Shown: positions 19,867 to 30,297, counted from the first letter of the stretch. The stretch: 64,000 nt of DNA from Isochrysis galbana (GCA_018136815.1 CM030932.1:3781790-3845789); one strand, 5' to 3'. Program-made: numbers and translations. The notes: generated by a model from the sequence alone, not told the origin.

Positions 19867-20275
19867 TTGCTCGCCATGGAGGAGGGTCTCGCGCCCCCCG
19901 CCCCCCCCACTCTCTCGACTCCCCTCACTCATCCCCTCATGGGGGGCGAGAACCATCCACCCCCCTGCGCGCTGCCTCTTGGCATGCAGGGGGGACTCAT
20001 TCAGACTGCCCAGACTCTCCAGAGAGCTGGGCACAGATCGCACGCCCTGGCCCGCGTTGGCGTTGGCCAGCTTCTCGCTCTGACCAACCACAACCAACCC
20101 CTCCTCCCCCTGGGTCACCCTGACCCCTGACCCCTGATCAGGACCCCCCCGCCAGCTCCTGTCTCCTGTCGAACTGCGGGGGCGCTGAGTGGCAGCGAGG
20201 GAGAGGCAAGAGGGGCCAGGTCCATGCCCCAGCCTCACTTGCCCCTTGAGCTGCGCTCCTAGGCGCCCCCTCCCC
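19867..20275 (+). mobile_element. SINE-like family A relative, diverged
   Basis: Begins near CCATGGAGGAGGGTCTCGCG and shares the pattern of the family A copies: a GCGCCCCCC opening, a CAGGGGGGACTCATTCAGA block comparable with GGCAGGGGCAGGGCACTCAT at 43.6 kb, and a GGCAGCGAGGGAGAGGCA block comparable with 11.0 and 21.15 kb. No clean hairpin or target duplication was found. Confidence 0.5.
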
Positions 20276-20399
20276 CCGGTAGCACTCGGACACCTGGCTC
20301 ATCAGGCATGGCGGGATTCCGGAACGGAAAAGTTGTGTCCAATTAGCTAGTGGGGTTGGCTAGGATATAACATTACTTTATTGTATTATTATTACTACT

Positions 20400-21812
20400 A
20401 CTACCTCCGTTCCAAAACTCAGGATCCAGGGAAATGTCTCTTAGAGGGGGTTACAAAATGAGATTCGAATGATCGAGACATGTTGCGGGTACATTGGGGC
20501 GTATGCCAGATGCGATGGAAGAGAAGACAACATGACGAAAACAAAAGAAATGATGAGTTTTCATTTCAAAAAGGTGCGAAAAGTTGCGCGCGGCGCGAAC
20601 CGGCGCGGGTGGCTGGCTGCCGCGCTTTTGCCCTCTGGCCCTGAGGAGGCAAAGGAGTTGGTTCGAGAGAAAGAAGAGAGAAGAGTTGAGAGTGCTCCAT
20701 GAACACGCTGATAACATCACCTTGGCGCAGGCATTTGTTTGACACCAAGCGCTGGGTGTTGGCAAAGATTGTGGAGGTAGATGGTGGGAAAGAGTGTATG
20801 ATTTGCCGCACGGAGCGTTCGTTCTAACAGTGAATAGAGTGCGTATGCTTGTCGCTAGGCATAGCCGCATGCACTAAACAACTAAGTTTATACTTAGCTC
20901 GCCCATGGGGGGGCACGAGCCCCCCCCTCTCTCCACTCCTCCCCTGCCATGGGGGAGGAACCACCCATCCTCCTGGCACGCCTGATGGCTTGCCAGGAGG
21001 CCACTGCCCTGCTGACCCTCTCTCCCACTGACAGGCTCGCCTGATTCGCCCATCCTGGCCCGGCGTGGCCAGCCCATTGCTCCAACCCCTCCTCCCCCCC
21101 TGTTCGACAGGCAGACAGGTGCAGCGTGGGGGCCCCTGAGGCTCAGGAGCGCCAGCGAGGGAGAGGCAGGGGAGGCCAGGGCCCAGCCCCAGCCTCCTCT
21201 GCCCCCTGAGCTGGCCTCCATGAGCCTCCAGGCTCGCCAATGGGCAGCTGCAGGCCTGCCGCAGGCGCGCCATCGCGCGTGCCGCAGGAGAGGGGAGAGA
21301 GAGCGCGGAGAAGGGGGTGGGCGGAGCGGAGCTCCGCCCACCGAAAAATAGGTAAGTCCCGCACCTGGTTGCAGGATAAGTCGGGACTGAGGTCGCCACC
21401 CACTCGGAGACACAGGAGGAAGAGAGGGGACAGATCACCGGGGGGAGGCGCGGGCCACCGGACCATATCTAAGCCCTTCACCCCAATCCCCCTAGTAGTG
21501 CACGGGGGGAGCCGCCTGATGGCGGGGGGAGCCGCCTGATGGCGGGGGGAGAAGGGCTGGGAGCGTGGGGGTGTAGAAAGTTTTCCTACGTGAGTAGAAA
21601 GTAGAGGGTCCACGGCTGCGTGCGCGGTGAGACTATTAAAAGGTTTATTTATTATAGCCGCATGCACTAATGACCTTACAAGCGCTCTTATGTTAAGCCC
21701 CAATGTATCCTCCCCAACACCATACCTTTGATGGAGCCCCTAGTTGAAGTTTGTGGCCCTTCCATTCAACCCAAAGCGTGCGAGGCATCTCAGTTTGGGA
21801 ACGGAGGTAGTA
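20400..21812. mobile_element. Tc1/mariner-like element with TACCTCCGTTCC ends, interrupted by a SINE-like copy
   Basis: The left end TACTACCTCCGTTCCAAAAC at about 20398 and the right end GTTTGGGAACGGAGGTAGTA ending near 21812 are inverted repeats. The CTCCGTTCC motif is the typical end of Stowaway/mariner-type elements in plants and algae, and a third isolated copy lies at 29364. After removing the SINE-like insertion (20878-21653 plus one 17-bp duplication) the element is about 620 bp. Short open stretches at 20580-20860 look protein-like but no DDE motif can be named, so a transposase fragment is only possible. Confidence 0.65.
20878..21653 (+). mobile_element. SINE-like retroelement family A copy with 17-bp target duplication
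   Basis: Flanked by ATAGCCGCATGCACTAA at 20861-20877 and 21654-21670. The 5' end has the AACTAAGTTTATACTTAG hairpin and CCATGG; the 3' end is GTGAGACTATTAAAAGG plus an AT-rich tail. It is inserted in the mariner-like element, so it is the younger of the two. A 20-bp GGCGGGGGGAGCCGCCTGAT segment is duplicated in tandem at 21522-21561. It is the inverted homologue of 4850-5551. Confidence 0.88.
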
Positions 21813-21837
21813 TTATTATTCATCTCGTCTTCGTTCC

Positions 21838-23406
21838 TCAGACTAGAGTGCCCTTGCCCTCCAACTCCATGCCGCAAGTTTCCTCGTGCCGCGTCTCACC
21901 GAGCTCTTCGATGAGCGGCTGTCGCTGTGCGGGCGGAGCTGCCGCGCCACCCTCGCCCTCCTCCCCGCCGCTCACTTCGCCGCTCGAGGAGCTCTCATCC
22001 TCGCCCTCACCCTCGCTCTCCCCTTCCTCCTCCTCCATGGCAAGTGCCTCATATTGCGCGAGGGGCCAGCCGATGGCCTCCTTCGCCGGGGCGGCCGCCC
22101 CGAGTGCGTCCGCGAGGCGGAGTAGCCGGCGCTCAGGCGTCTGTTGCACCCACACGGCGAACTCGTCAACAAGGCACCGGTTGAGCAGGTAGCCGTACTC
22201 CGCGGCGAGCATAAGGCGGTGGATGGAGAGCAGCGCACGGAGCACCGCCCGCTTTCCGAGCCGCAGCATCGCCGACACATCGGCGAGCACCGCGTGCGCC
22301 AGCCCCCAGTGCCGGACGAGCGGGAAGCACAGGGCGCGGCGCACGCTCGTGGCGGCCGCCTCTGCGGGCGAGGCGGGCGCGTCGAGCCAGGAGAGCTGCG
22401 ACGACAGCACGCGCACTGTCCAGCCCGACTCGCACGTGTGCTCGCCCTCGGTGGTGCGCACGTCGTAGCAATAGCCATAAAGTACGTCTGCCAGCCCGCA
22501 CAGCGCGCGGCTCGCCTCCACCCGGCTGAGGAGCATCTCCTTGCGCGGCAACTGGAGTAGCTGATCCTTCTCCTCATCACTCCAACCGACGGGGCTGCCG
22601 TCGGCGAAGGCGGTCGCCTCCACCGCTGGCGCCGCCACGCTGGCGCCGCCGCCATTCGCAATCCCCTCTTGCTCGCGCATTGCGTGCGCTGCCGGCTCGC
22701 GCCACCACGGCACGAAGGCGAGCGCCGCTCGCGCAGCCGAGCCCTCGGTCTGGCCCTCCATAAAGTCGGCCATGTAGTGGTCCTCGTCAAAGGCCTGCGC
22801 CTCGGCCCGGAGCCGCTGCTGCCGCCGCTCGCATTTGCTCGCGCCCTCGGGATTGGCGAGCTGGAGTAGCTCCTCCCCCTCGAGCCCTGTGAAAAGGCCC
22901 GAGAAGGCGTCGTTGAAACCGTACCGCGCGGCTGGCTGCAGCAGCGATGGGAACGCTTGTTCTGCCTCGGCCTCGAAGGCGAGCAGCTCGTTTGGGTCGG
23001 CCCACTCGTCCTCCTCCTCCTCGTCGCCCTCCCCATCTGGCCCGCCCTCTGCGCCGTCGCACGTGTCTGACGAGCCGATCACCTCGATCCGTGGTGCCGC
23101 CTTGGGCGGCGCCGGCTTCCGCAGCAACTCAGAGAGCATGCCGAGGCCGGTGAAGGCCTCTCCACGCGTCTCCTTGGGCAGCCGGACGGAGAGGACGCCC
23201 TCGGTGGCGTCGTAGCTCGCGTTCTCGCGACCATCCTCGGTGAGCCGCTGGTGAAAGGTGAGGCGTAGGAAGTAGGGCTTGAGGTAGATGCGGACGGTGT
23301 GACCCTCGATGACGAGCTCGCCCTCATCGGGCCTCACATGCGGCGCGTGCACGCGCAGCAGCACAAACTCGGCGTCCTGCTCGAGCTCGAAGCGAGGGGT
23401 GAGCAT
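21838..23406 (-). CDS. SHQ1: SHQ1, H/ACA ribonucleoprotein assembly chaperone
   Basis: SHQ1 binds dyskerin/Cbf5 as a placeholder before H/ACA snoRNA or telomerase RNA joins. It is a single exon of 522 aa (human 577). It starts MLTPRFEL with the CS-like domain to about residue 90, where YLKPYFLRL and YDATEGVLSVRLPKET match the family closely. A Glu-rich acidic linker follows, then the SHQ1 domain (about 165-440) with DEDHYMADF, PWW, a YGYCYDVRTTEGE block, ESGW and CFPLVRHW. The C-terminus has an acidic Ser-rich stretch and PLIEELGE, also seen in animals. The start at 23406 is fixed by alignment with MLTP of known SHQ1. Absence of introns contrasts with neighbours. Confidence 0.95.
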   Translation of the reverse strand: MLTPRFELEQDAEFVLLRVHAPHVRPDEGELVIEGHTVRIYLKPYFLRLTFHQRLTEDGRENASYDATEGVLSVRLPKETRGEAFTGLGMLSELLRKPAPPKAAPRIEVIGSSDTCDGAEGGPDGEGDEEEEDEWADPNELLAFEAEAEQAFPSLLQPAARYGFNDAFSGLFTGLEGEELLQLANPEGASKCERRQQRLRAEAQAFDEDHYMADFMEGQTEGSAARAALAFVPWWREPAAHAMREQEGIANGGGASVAAPAVEATAFADGSPVGWSDEEKDQLLQLPRKEMLLSRVEASRALCGLADVLYGYCYDVRTTEGEHTCESGWTVRVLSSQLSWLDAPASPAEAAATSVRRALCFPLVRHWGLAHAVLADVSAMLRLGKRAVLRALLSIHRLMLAAEYGYLLNRCLVDEFAVWVQQTPERRLLRLADALGAAAPAKEAIGWPLAQYEALAMEEEEGESEGEGEDESSSSGEVSGGEEGEGGAAAPPAQRQPLIEELGETRHEETCGMELEGKGTLV

Positions 23407-24000
23407 CGGCGAGGGACGGGTTGTAAGAAGGCTACTTGCTGCGTTGGGTGGGTCAGCAGGGGGATGTCGGAGAGGGAAAGGGAGCGCCGGGGAAGAGAGA
23501 TGGAGGCGGGGGAGAGGGGGGTTGCAGGGGAAGAGCCGTTGAAGCCTGCGGCGTCAACACGGACGGCCCAGCTGAGGGAAGGACGGAGAGGGAGTGGAGA
23601 AAGAGGAGAGGAAAGACAGAGTATGGTGAGTTCCTCGGTGGCGGGAAGAACAGGCTCAGAGGAGAAGTGAGAAAGTGAGAGAGGGAGAGGGGAGGATGGG
23701 GAAGGGTGGGGTGGGGTGGGTTGAGGGTGTGTGTGTGGTGGGGGGGGGGGGGGGGGTAGGAGAGAGGGAGGGAGAAGGGAAGAGGGAGGGACTGTGTGTG
23801 TGTGGGGGGGGGGGGGGGGGGGGGGGCGGCCGCGCGGGACGGGACGGGGGGGGGCAGGTTATAAATATCCCCGAGCGGAATGTTAGATGTTAGATGTTAG
23901 AAGGAGCATCTGTACTTTGCACTCCTAACTAAGGGCTAAACGGAGTCCGGGGCTTAGATCGCTAGTTGGGAGATACGTATTTACCGTATTTGGACGGAGG
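23407..24000. other. SHQ1 upstream region: purine tracts and two long G runs
   Basis: GGAGAGGG-type sequence at 23460-23800, G runs at about 23738-23757 and 23804-23826, and a TTAGATGTTAGATGTTAG triple repeat at 23882. A single GGGAGATAC / CGTATTTGG cluster at 23967-24060 looks like one end of a word-type MITE, without a partner end. Confidence 0.6.
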
Positions 24001-24247
24001 CCAAATACAGACCGTATTCACCGTATTGAAACTGCCACCATGTGATCCTCCGTATTTGGACGGTGGCGCAGGCGCGCGTGCCTCCGTGCTTTCGCTTTCG
24101 GGCGCCGCACGCCTTGCGCCGTGCACCGTCCGCCATTCCCGAACGCTCGAGCGAGCGGCCACACGGCCGCACCCCTCCCCCCGCCCCTTCCCCTCCCTCC
24201 CTCCTCCTCCCCTTCATGCAGCATTCAGTGCGCCCATCACTTAAAGT

Positions 24248-24450
24248 CCTACATGTGAAACACCGTCAAACTAAGAAATAAAAATAAAACAACAAATAAA
24301 ACAGTATGTTTTTTTTCGTCGAAAAAAAACAGAGAAAAACAGTGTAAAAAACAAATGTGCCGGGTAGGGGGGGCGCCCGGAATAAAACAGCGAAAAACAT
24401 ATGTTTTGGGCCTCCGAAAAAAAACATTGTTCTTGTGTTTCACATGTAGG
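24248..24450. mobile_element. hAT-like MITE, AAACAC-word type, 8-bp target duplication
   Basis: The ends CCTACATGTGAAACAC and GTGTTTCACATGTAGG form a near-perfect inverted repeat. The duplication CTTAAAGT occurs at 24240-24247 and 24451-24458. The interior consists of AAAACA / TGTTTT words. It is homologous in reverse orientation to 4419-4639, including the GGGGGGCGCCCGGAATAAAAC core. Confidence 0.9.
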
Positions 24451-24499
24451 CTTAAAGTCATTACTTATCTGCTTTTTTTTTTTACAGACTGATAGGGTC

Positions 24500-26200
24500 A
24501 TGGAGCGCGCGCCGCCGCCCGCTCCCGCTGCCGCCGCCCTCGCCGCGATGGACGAAGGACTCATGGACACGCCGCTGTCGCCGAAGCGACCGCGCCAGGA
24601 TGACCCTCCCAGCCAGGTGGGCACAGGAGCCAGCGGGCCACGCCCGCGCTGCGCAGAGAACAGAGAGAACAAGGCCAGCATGCTGGGTGACAGCATGCAG
24701 CACACACACTCCACACCCCACAGCCACACCCAACACACCACCACAGTGGGACGCTCCATCAGGGAAGGCCTCCGGGCCTGGACCCTACACAGCCGCGGTA
24801 CCGCCCTCGCGCTCCGGCGCGAGGTGCCGGCCCGGCACCATCACACACAAAACCCCAAGGGGGACATGACGTACCTCAACAGAGGTCACAACATGAGGCA
24901 GCAATGGACCCCCAAGATGGGGGTCAAGGGCAGCACAAGAGACGGAACGAAGGAAAACTTCAACAAAGCCGTCGGGCTGGTGGGCAGCCGCGGCTCGGTC
25001 GCGCGAACGACACGCACAACACTGGCCAAAGAGGCCCAGCACAACAAACACCAACACCAACAAGAGCCAACACAAAACACCCAGCACACCAAACCCGCGG
25101 AAAGGGGCGACACCACCACGGTTCCAACAAACCTCACAGACCCTGACGTGACTAGACCACGCATGGGACTAACCACACTCTCCACCCCGGTCACTCAGGT
25201 GGCCTTACTCGACGAAGACCTCGAGCCCATGCCCGAGGAGGAAGCGGAATTCCCCATAGACCAGAAGATCATCATCTCATTCACGGCCTACGAAAAAGGC
25301 CACAAAGCCAAGGACGAGGAGACCCTCGGGGCCATCGTCGCGCATCTCAACAAGCTCGAAGGCGTGGACCTCGAGCCCGACTTCTTGTCTAAGAGCGCCT
25401 CCGGGCCATGGGAAATTTGCGTAACGGCGGATTGCGCCAACCAGTTTCGCGAGAAATACAAGGACGTAGCAGACTTTCGCAATGCAGGCATCCCCTGCCC
25501 GATAGCGGTGAAATATCAAACTCTCGACGAGAAGACCAAGAGCCTCCCGCGCGCATCGGACAAGGCGATAGCCGGCGCCTTTAGAGACGTCTCGGCGCAC
25601 CTGGTGGTGCGCAACTACAGGTTTGAGCTGAAAAACCACATCACCATCAGCACTCTCGCCAAGGCGGTTGAGAACCATGGCTTCTACTTCATTCAAGGAA
25701 ACCAGGAGCGGACCAAGATCATTACCAAGGAAGGGGTCCTAGTGACCCAAGGTAAGAAAGAAGTGTACCACCTGTACGTGACCCCGAAACAGGGCTCGTT
25801 CAACTCGTTCGACTTCCCGCGCAAGATCCTTCTCACCGTTAACGGGGCCCCATACCCCATCGAGTACGCAGTACGCAACTGCCGCGAGCTCGGAGGCGAC
25901 ATCAAGGACCTCAGCATCCACGCGGGGCCCAAGGGCTGCAAAGGCTACAACAAAGGCTACGCCATGGCCTTCCATCCCCCGCTACGCATCTGTGTTTGCG
26001 CGGAGGAAAAAGCCGCACGCCTCGAGCGTGAAGAGCGCAAGCGCACAGCGCCCCCGAAAAAGACCATCCAAGAGGCCTTGAACCCGGACGCACCGGAGCT
26101 GTGCAAACGCTTCCCAAACGGAAAATGCCCAATGAACATCATGGGCAAGGCGTGTAACCGCTCCCACGATTACCCGGGCGCGTGGAAAAACGGAGCGTAG
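24500..26200 (+). CDS. LINE ORF1 protein with CCCH-type zinc finger
   Basis: A 566-codon ORF. The first ~110 residues are Pro/Ala- and Ser/His-rich (MERAPPPAPAAAALAAMDEG) and are shared with the fragments at 15.5 and 37.7 kb. The middle (about residues 250-520) is a compact domain of unknown fold. The C-terminus has CKRFPNGKCP, then KACNRSH: a CCCH-type finger likely to bind RNA. The RNA-binding role in retrotransposition is inferred from position and finger. The frame is uninterrupted, so this part is young or recently expressed. The stop is followed within a few bases by RT sequence, meaning the ORF2 endonuclease is deleted. Confidence 0.75.
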   Translation: MERAPPPAPAAAALAAMDEGLMDTPLSPKRPRQDDPPSQVGTGASGPRPRCAENRENKASMLGDSMQHTHSTPHSHTQHTTTVGRSIREGLRAWTLHSRGTALALRREVPARHHHTQNPKGDMTYLNRGHNMRQQWTPKMGVKGSTRDGTKENFNKAVGLVGSRGSVARTTRTTLAKEAQHNKHQHQQEPTQNTQHTKPAERGDTTTVPTNLTDPDVTRPRMGLTTLSTPVTQVALLDEDLEPMPEEEAEFPIDQKIIISFTAYEKGHKAKDEETLGAIVAHLNKLEGVDLEPDFLSKSASGPWEICVTADCANQFREKYKDVADFRNAGIPCPIAVKYQTLDEKTKSLPRASDKAIAGAFRDVSAHLVVRNYRFELKNHITISTLAKAVENHGFYFIQGNQERTKIITKEGVLVTQGKKEVYHLYVTPKQGSFNSFDFPRKILLTVNGAPYPIEYAVRNCRELGGDIKDLSIHAGPKGCKGYNKGYAMAFHPPLRICVCAEEKAARLEREERKRTAPPKKTIQEALNPDAPELCKRFPNGKCPMNIMGKACNRSHDYPGAWKNGA

Positions 26201-26201
26201 C

Positions 26202-26651
26202 GGCAAAAGCGCGGGACCCGACGCGCTGCCGGCGGAATTCTACAAAAGCTTCATTGATCTAGTAAAACACGACTTCCTAAGAGTTCTAAACCTAGCCCTA
26301 AAACAAGGACACCTGAGCGTATCCATGAGGGAAGGGGACATAATACTCTTGTACAAAAAAGGCGACACACGGGACCCTAGAAACTACAGACCTATCACGC
26401 TACTGCAGAGCGACTATAAGATCCTAGCTAAAATACTTACGAATAGACTGAAGACGGTAATCGGAAACATAATCTCAAAGGACCAATTAGGATTCGTCCC
26501 TAAACGCCTGATAGGCGAGGCCACCCACCTCCTGCAGTTAACGCAAGCGTACCTTGACGAAACGGGCGAACCCGGACTGCTCTTAGCACTTGACTGGGAG
26601 AAAGCCTTTGTTACGGATGCCCCTCCGTCCTCTCCTACGTTTACTTTCTAA
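26202..26651 (+). pseudogene. LINE reverse transcriptase, N-terminal blocks only
   Basis: Reads GKSAGPDALPAEFYKSF, RPITLLQSDYKILAKILTNR, DQLGFVP and LLALDWEKAF: the fingers and motif A of a non-LTR reverse transcriptase. Right after motif A the similarity stops at about 26612 and unrelated sequence begins; motif C (the YxDD box) is absent. There is no endonuclease upstream. Confidence 0.85.
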
Positions 26652-27126
26652 GTCCTGCGAGATCTCCTCTCCCCTCTCTCTCCACGTGAGGAGAGGCGAC
26701 GGGCCTCCTCTCTTCTTCCCTTTTCTTTCCTCTCTTTCTCCCGTGCTCAACCCCCCTTTCTCCGCGTGTCCCGTTACGTTAGTTACCTACGTGTTACTGT
26801 GAATGTGCGTGTGATAGTGGTGTGGGAGAATTATAAGAGGAATTTATCCGGTTCTGTTCTGGAGAGAGCGCGAGCGATGGCGTCACTCTCTCTCCTTTCG
26901 GCCGCCCTGGTCACCATGATGGTGCCAGGGCGATATGGAGCTGCTGCACGGGATGGGATGGGCCCCTCCAGGCCCATCCCAGTGGATCGCGCCCGCTCGT
27001 CGTGTCTGCGCGCGCTCGTTGAGCCGCTGCAGCCGAAAACCCTCCCCTCCTCGCTCAGCCGTATGGCTGCAGCGATGGAGCAAGGAGTGGGGGGCTTGTT
27101 TGGAGGGGCCCATGGCACCCCCCTAT
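26613..27126. other. Unrelated sequence replacing the RT catalytic centre
   Basis: About 510 bp with CT-rich segments and a GGGCCCCTCC / GGGATGGGATGGGCCC-type inverted repeat at 26945-26985. It sits exactly where RT motifs B-D should be, so it is a replacement rather than a clean insertion. No target duplication was found. Confidence 0.5.
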
Positions 27127-27876
27127 CAATACACGGCAAAACAAAAGTAGCCAACTTCTTAATATACTCTATCCCGAGATACTGGTTACAAACGCTAGCG
27201 GCCCCCAGATGGTTTCATACGGCCGTCAAAAAAGCCGTAGACAAGATAATGTGGACTAACGCGCGTACCGGGCGTAGGTTGCAATGGATAAAACACCCCG
27301 AAATCCCGCTGAGAAACACCAACGAGGAAGGGCCCCACTTGGGAGTGGGCCTCCTAGATTGGGACAACCATGTTAAGGCGCTCCAAGCGAAGTGGGTATT
27401 AAACTACTTAGACGCGCGTCAAGCACAATGGAAACAAGTGCTTGACGCCTGGTTCTGTCGCTCGAACCTAGGAAGAGCAGCTGTCCTTTCGACGATCCCC
27501 ACGAACAAGCTGACTGACGGCATATCAGGACCAAGCAAGCTCCCGGCGTTCTGGAAACAGGCGCTACACAACATCCGCACTCTGGAACTTACACCTCTAA
27601 AAACGAGCAAAGAAGGGATACTCTCGCAACCCATATGGGGTAGCCCGACCCACCCCGGCCCCAAACTCAACCCCACATGGACAAAACTATGGAACAAACT
27701 CGAATGCAACGTCATACACAACGTATTTAGAGACTTCGAGGCCACTTTGCCATACAGCAAGGAGGAATGCGAGCAATACCTTAGAAACAACGACACGTAC
27801 ATACAATTTAAAGGAGAATATATCCCAAGGGACAAATTTCTAGAAACATGGGGCACACTAGTAAGCCATGCAACGT
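27127..27876 (+). pseudogene. LINE ORF2, region after reverse transcriptase
   Basis: The frame reads KVANFLIYSIPRYWLQTLAA, then HLGVGLLDWDNHVKALQAKW and VLNYLD, continuing to DKFLETWGTLVSHA. This is the thumb and connection region of LINE ORF2 as found in plant and algal L1-like elements (IPxYWxxxxxxP, GGLGxxD-like GVGLLD, ALxAKW). The last part recurs in the deletion derivative at 37.66 kb. Coding similarity ends near 27876. Confidence 0.75.
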
Positions 27877-28128
27877 CGTCATTGTCGACGGTGGGAGGTA
27901 CAGATGAGAGGAGCCCGTCCCTCGTGCTCTACCTAGGGGCTGGGTGGGTGGGGTTTCCTGTAGCAGACGGTGTGCACCGGTCCCCGATAGGTGTCTTTCC
28001 CTCCTTCCTCCTGTACCATCGGGCTACCGGTTTCTATATTGCTTCTTTTAGAACCTAGGTGATGGGCGGCGTGCCTCTGTGTTCCCGAGGGTTGGGGCTG
28101 GGCGGGTCGGCGGGTGTGTGGAGCATCG

Positions 28129-28866
28129 CTATGGCTTTTGCGTGGTCATGCTAGCTTTTCCGCTAGTTAGTTGGAGTGATTTGGCTATCGCGGCTAGGTT
28201 GTTGCCTAACATCAGTGTGCCTTTGTCGTTGAATGTAAAGACGGGGGTGTAGAGCTCACGCGGGGATTTGATTTTCGGTTTTCTTCCTTGGGAGGCTTTG
28301 CTGGTGCGTGCGGTCGAGGTCTTGTCTGGGGGTTCAAGGCCTCTAACTAGGGTCGTGAATCTGACAAGGGTCCTCTCGATGACCGGCACGTGGTGGAAGG
28401 TGTAGTTGTCGAACTCTACTCTGTAGAAGTCACTTATTATATATCGCCATGCTACAAGGTAGAGGGCTTTGAGGCTGTCCGGGGTCGGTGTACTCGGGTA
28501 CGCGAACAGCCTATCCTTGATTTTCTGGGCCGTTGTTCTGTTCCTTTCCGGCGTGTACCCTGCCGCAGCTTCTATGGCCTGGAATATTTGTTTCGTGGAG
28601 GGGCATCTGGCCAGGTGCGTCGAGTTTTCGCGGTGTTTTCCGCAGAGTCTGCACTTCGTGGTAGGCGACGCAGCGAACCGGTTGCGTGTGCCCATTCTTC
28701 TATGGGTGATATGTTTGAAATGGGGGTGTTTGTCCGTGTGTTTGAGCAGGGGGTGGGTATAAAGTTTTGCCACTTCCGTCCACTCTTCTTGGGTCAGTTC
28801 GAGTTTCCGTGCCCACGCTTCTCGGGCTGGCTGGGGCTTGGCTCCAGGGCCATGTTTAAGGTATTC
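28129..28866 (-). pseudogene. LINE ORF2 C-terminus with CCHC-type finger, inverted
   Basis: On the minus strand the frame reads AKLYTHPLLKHTDKH, then CRLCGKHRENSTHLARC, a C-x2-C-x7-H-x4-C zinc-binding motif of LINE ORF2 C-termini, followed by a conserved helical tail. The upstream open frame extends to about 28866. It is opposite in orientation to the rest of the LINE. Confidence 0.75.
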
Positions 28867-28899
28867 ACGCGTTATGTGTTATGTCTGACGTTATCCAAG

Positions 28900-29240
28900 A
28901 GACAGAGGTGTGTAGAGAAGAGGACGTATAAAACACTGATGCAGATAACGGGAACGGACAACACTAGAGGCGATGTAACATAGACGGGATCCCCACACCC
29001 AAACACGGCCGTAAGGACGTTACATGAGAGCGACCATACCAAAAGGCCTGCCCTGACCCCACACTCCAAACCAGACCTCAGGTAGTGCACAGAGGTCGGA
29101 CCCCGGAAACCAAAAAAAAAGGAAAGAAGGGGGGCAGGGGAGGAGGTGGAGGGAGGGGAGATAAGGGCGATGGAAATAGAGAGGGTGAGTCCTGTAGACA
29201 GTAGGTGTGTAGCCCCGAATCTTCAGATGTTTTTTTTTAT
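28900..29240 (+). repeat. Retroelement 3' tail, family B (copy 3)
   Basis: Matches 8.69-8.92 kb through AAAAGGCCTGCCCTGA, CCAAACCAGACC, GGAGGTGGAG and the end TAGGTGTGTAGCCC, CTTCAGATG and T run. Its place right after LINE sequence makes it a candidate for the LINE 3' UTR. Confidence 0.6.
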
Positions 29241-29739
29241 CTGCTATTTTTGATTAGAGATTAGAGAGAGTAGAGAGTAGATATAGGTATAGAATAAAGA
29301 TGTAGATGTATATGTAGTGATATAGTAGCTAGTAGTGACTAGTGGCACGTAACACGTAATCCTACCTCCGTTTCAAAAAACCAAACACCATGAGGCTAGG
29401 ATGGCGCGCAGAGAACAGAGAATTGCGTGCGGGAGATAGAAAGAGAAACGTTCGAGGGGGCTGCTACGCGCTACGCGCGGGGGAACAGGGAACAATGAAC
29501 AGTAGTATCACACACATACACATGCGAGACGCGAGCAATGTGCACCAGGTGCATGAGCATGTGAGACGAGCAGATGCACTACAGATGGTACATCCAGCAT
29601 CCAGGATAGGCATAGGCATCCATAATGTAAGGTTTCAGTGCGTTGATTTGGGGTTCGAACGGTCAGAGAGTTTGAGATGGAGTTCGTGTGTTCGACGATT
29701 CCTTTTTACTACTATCCGAAGAAATGCGAAGAAGAGATG
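29241..29739. other. AT-richer spacer
   Basis: TAGAGAGTAGATATAG-type sequence, an isolated CTACCTCCGTTTCAAAA mariner-like end at 29362, and a GGGGTTCGAACGG B-box-like string at 29646. No gene seen. A segment GTTCGACGATTCCTTTTT at about 29690 recurs at 30462. Confidence 0.45.
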
Positions 29740-29747
29740 GTCAGATG

Positions 29748-30289
29748 TTGGCCCAGGCTAGAGTTTCGTTTCGGACCCGCCCAAATTTCGTTTCGAAATT
29801 TCGCACGCATTTCACTAAGTTTCGGGCCCGCTCCACCCAAATTTCGGGGGTGTTTTTGTGTGTTTTGCTTTGCTCTCGGTTATAATGGCGCTAGCGCGCT
29901 CCGCGCGCATCGATACTCGATACACACCTAACTAACATTATACAGTATTCGCGTACACGTGCTATACTCTACACTAACTAACTATATAATACAACTCATA
30001 CGGACGCAATCAATAGTAAGTGCTTCGCCGTCGCCATTGGCTCAGTGAAGCCGCCGATATTCCCAGTTGTAACTAATTTTTATTCAGAGGGCGTCATGCG
30101 CATGCTGCGCATGCGGGGGGGAGGCGGGGGGGGGGGGGGGGCGCTTCGTTCGGGGCCCAAATTTCGCTTCGGCGCTATGCGCCGTTCTTCAGCGCCTCGC
30201 ACTTGCACCCAAATTTCGGTCAAAAATTTCGATTTCGACTGTCCACCCAAATTTTGCAAAACATTTCGCGAAACTCTGGCCCGGGCCAA
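29748..30289. mobile_element. hAT-like MITE, AAATTTCG-word type, 8-bp target duplication
   Basis: Terminal inverted repeat TTGGCCCRGGCYAGAGTTT (about 21 bp, two mismatches). An exact 8-bp duplication GTCAGATG flanks it at 29740-29747 and 30290-30297. Both sub-terminal zones carry CCAAATTTCG and TTTCGAAATTTCG words (29760-29850 and 30155-30265), echoing the GTTTCG of its own ends. It is 542 bp, non-coding in the middle. Confidence 0.88.
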
Positions 30290-30297
30290 GTCAGATG

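Larger units (their letters stand above)
24487..28866 (+). mobile_element. Composite, decayed LINE (non-LTR retrotransposon)
   Basis: Starts at ACTGATAGGGTCATGG after a T run and ACAG. Contains an intact-looking ORF1, an N-terminal reverse transcriptase block, about 500 bp of unrelated sequence, the RT C-terminal region, and finally the ORF2 C-terminus with a CCHC-type finger in reverse orientation. The endonuclease and the catalytic centre of RT are missing, so it cannot be autonomous. The inverted last section suggests a twin-priming inversion or a second insertion. Confidence 0.8.

Noticed and set aside
21972-23036. 354-codon minus-strand ORF in SHQ1
   Set aside because: Alternate-frame shadow of the GC-rich SHQ1 coding sequence.
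24487-28866. LTR retrotransposon or retrovirus
   Set aside because: No long terminal repeats, protease, integrase or RNase H; motifs and layout are of a non-LTR LINE.
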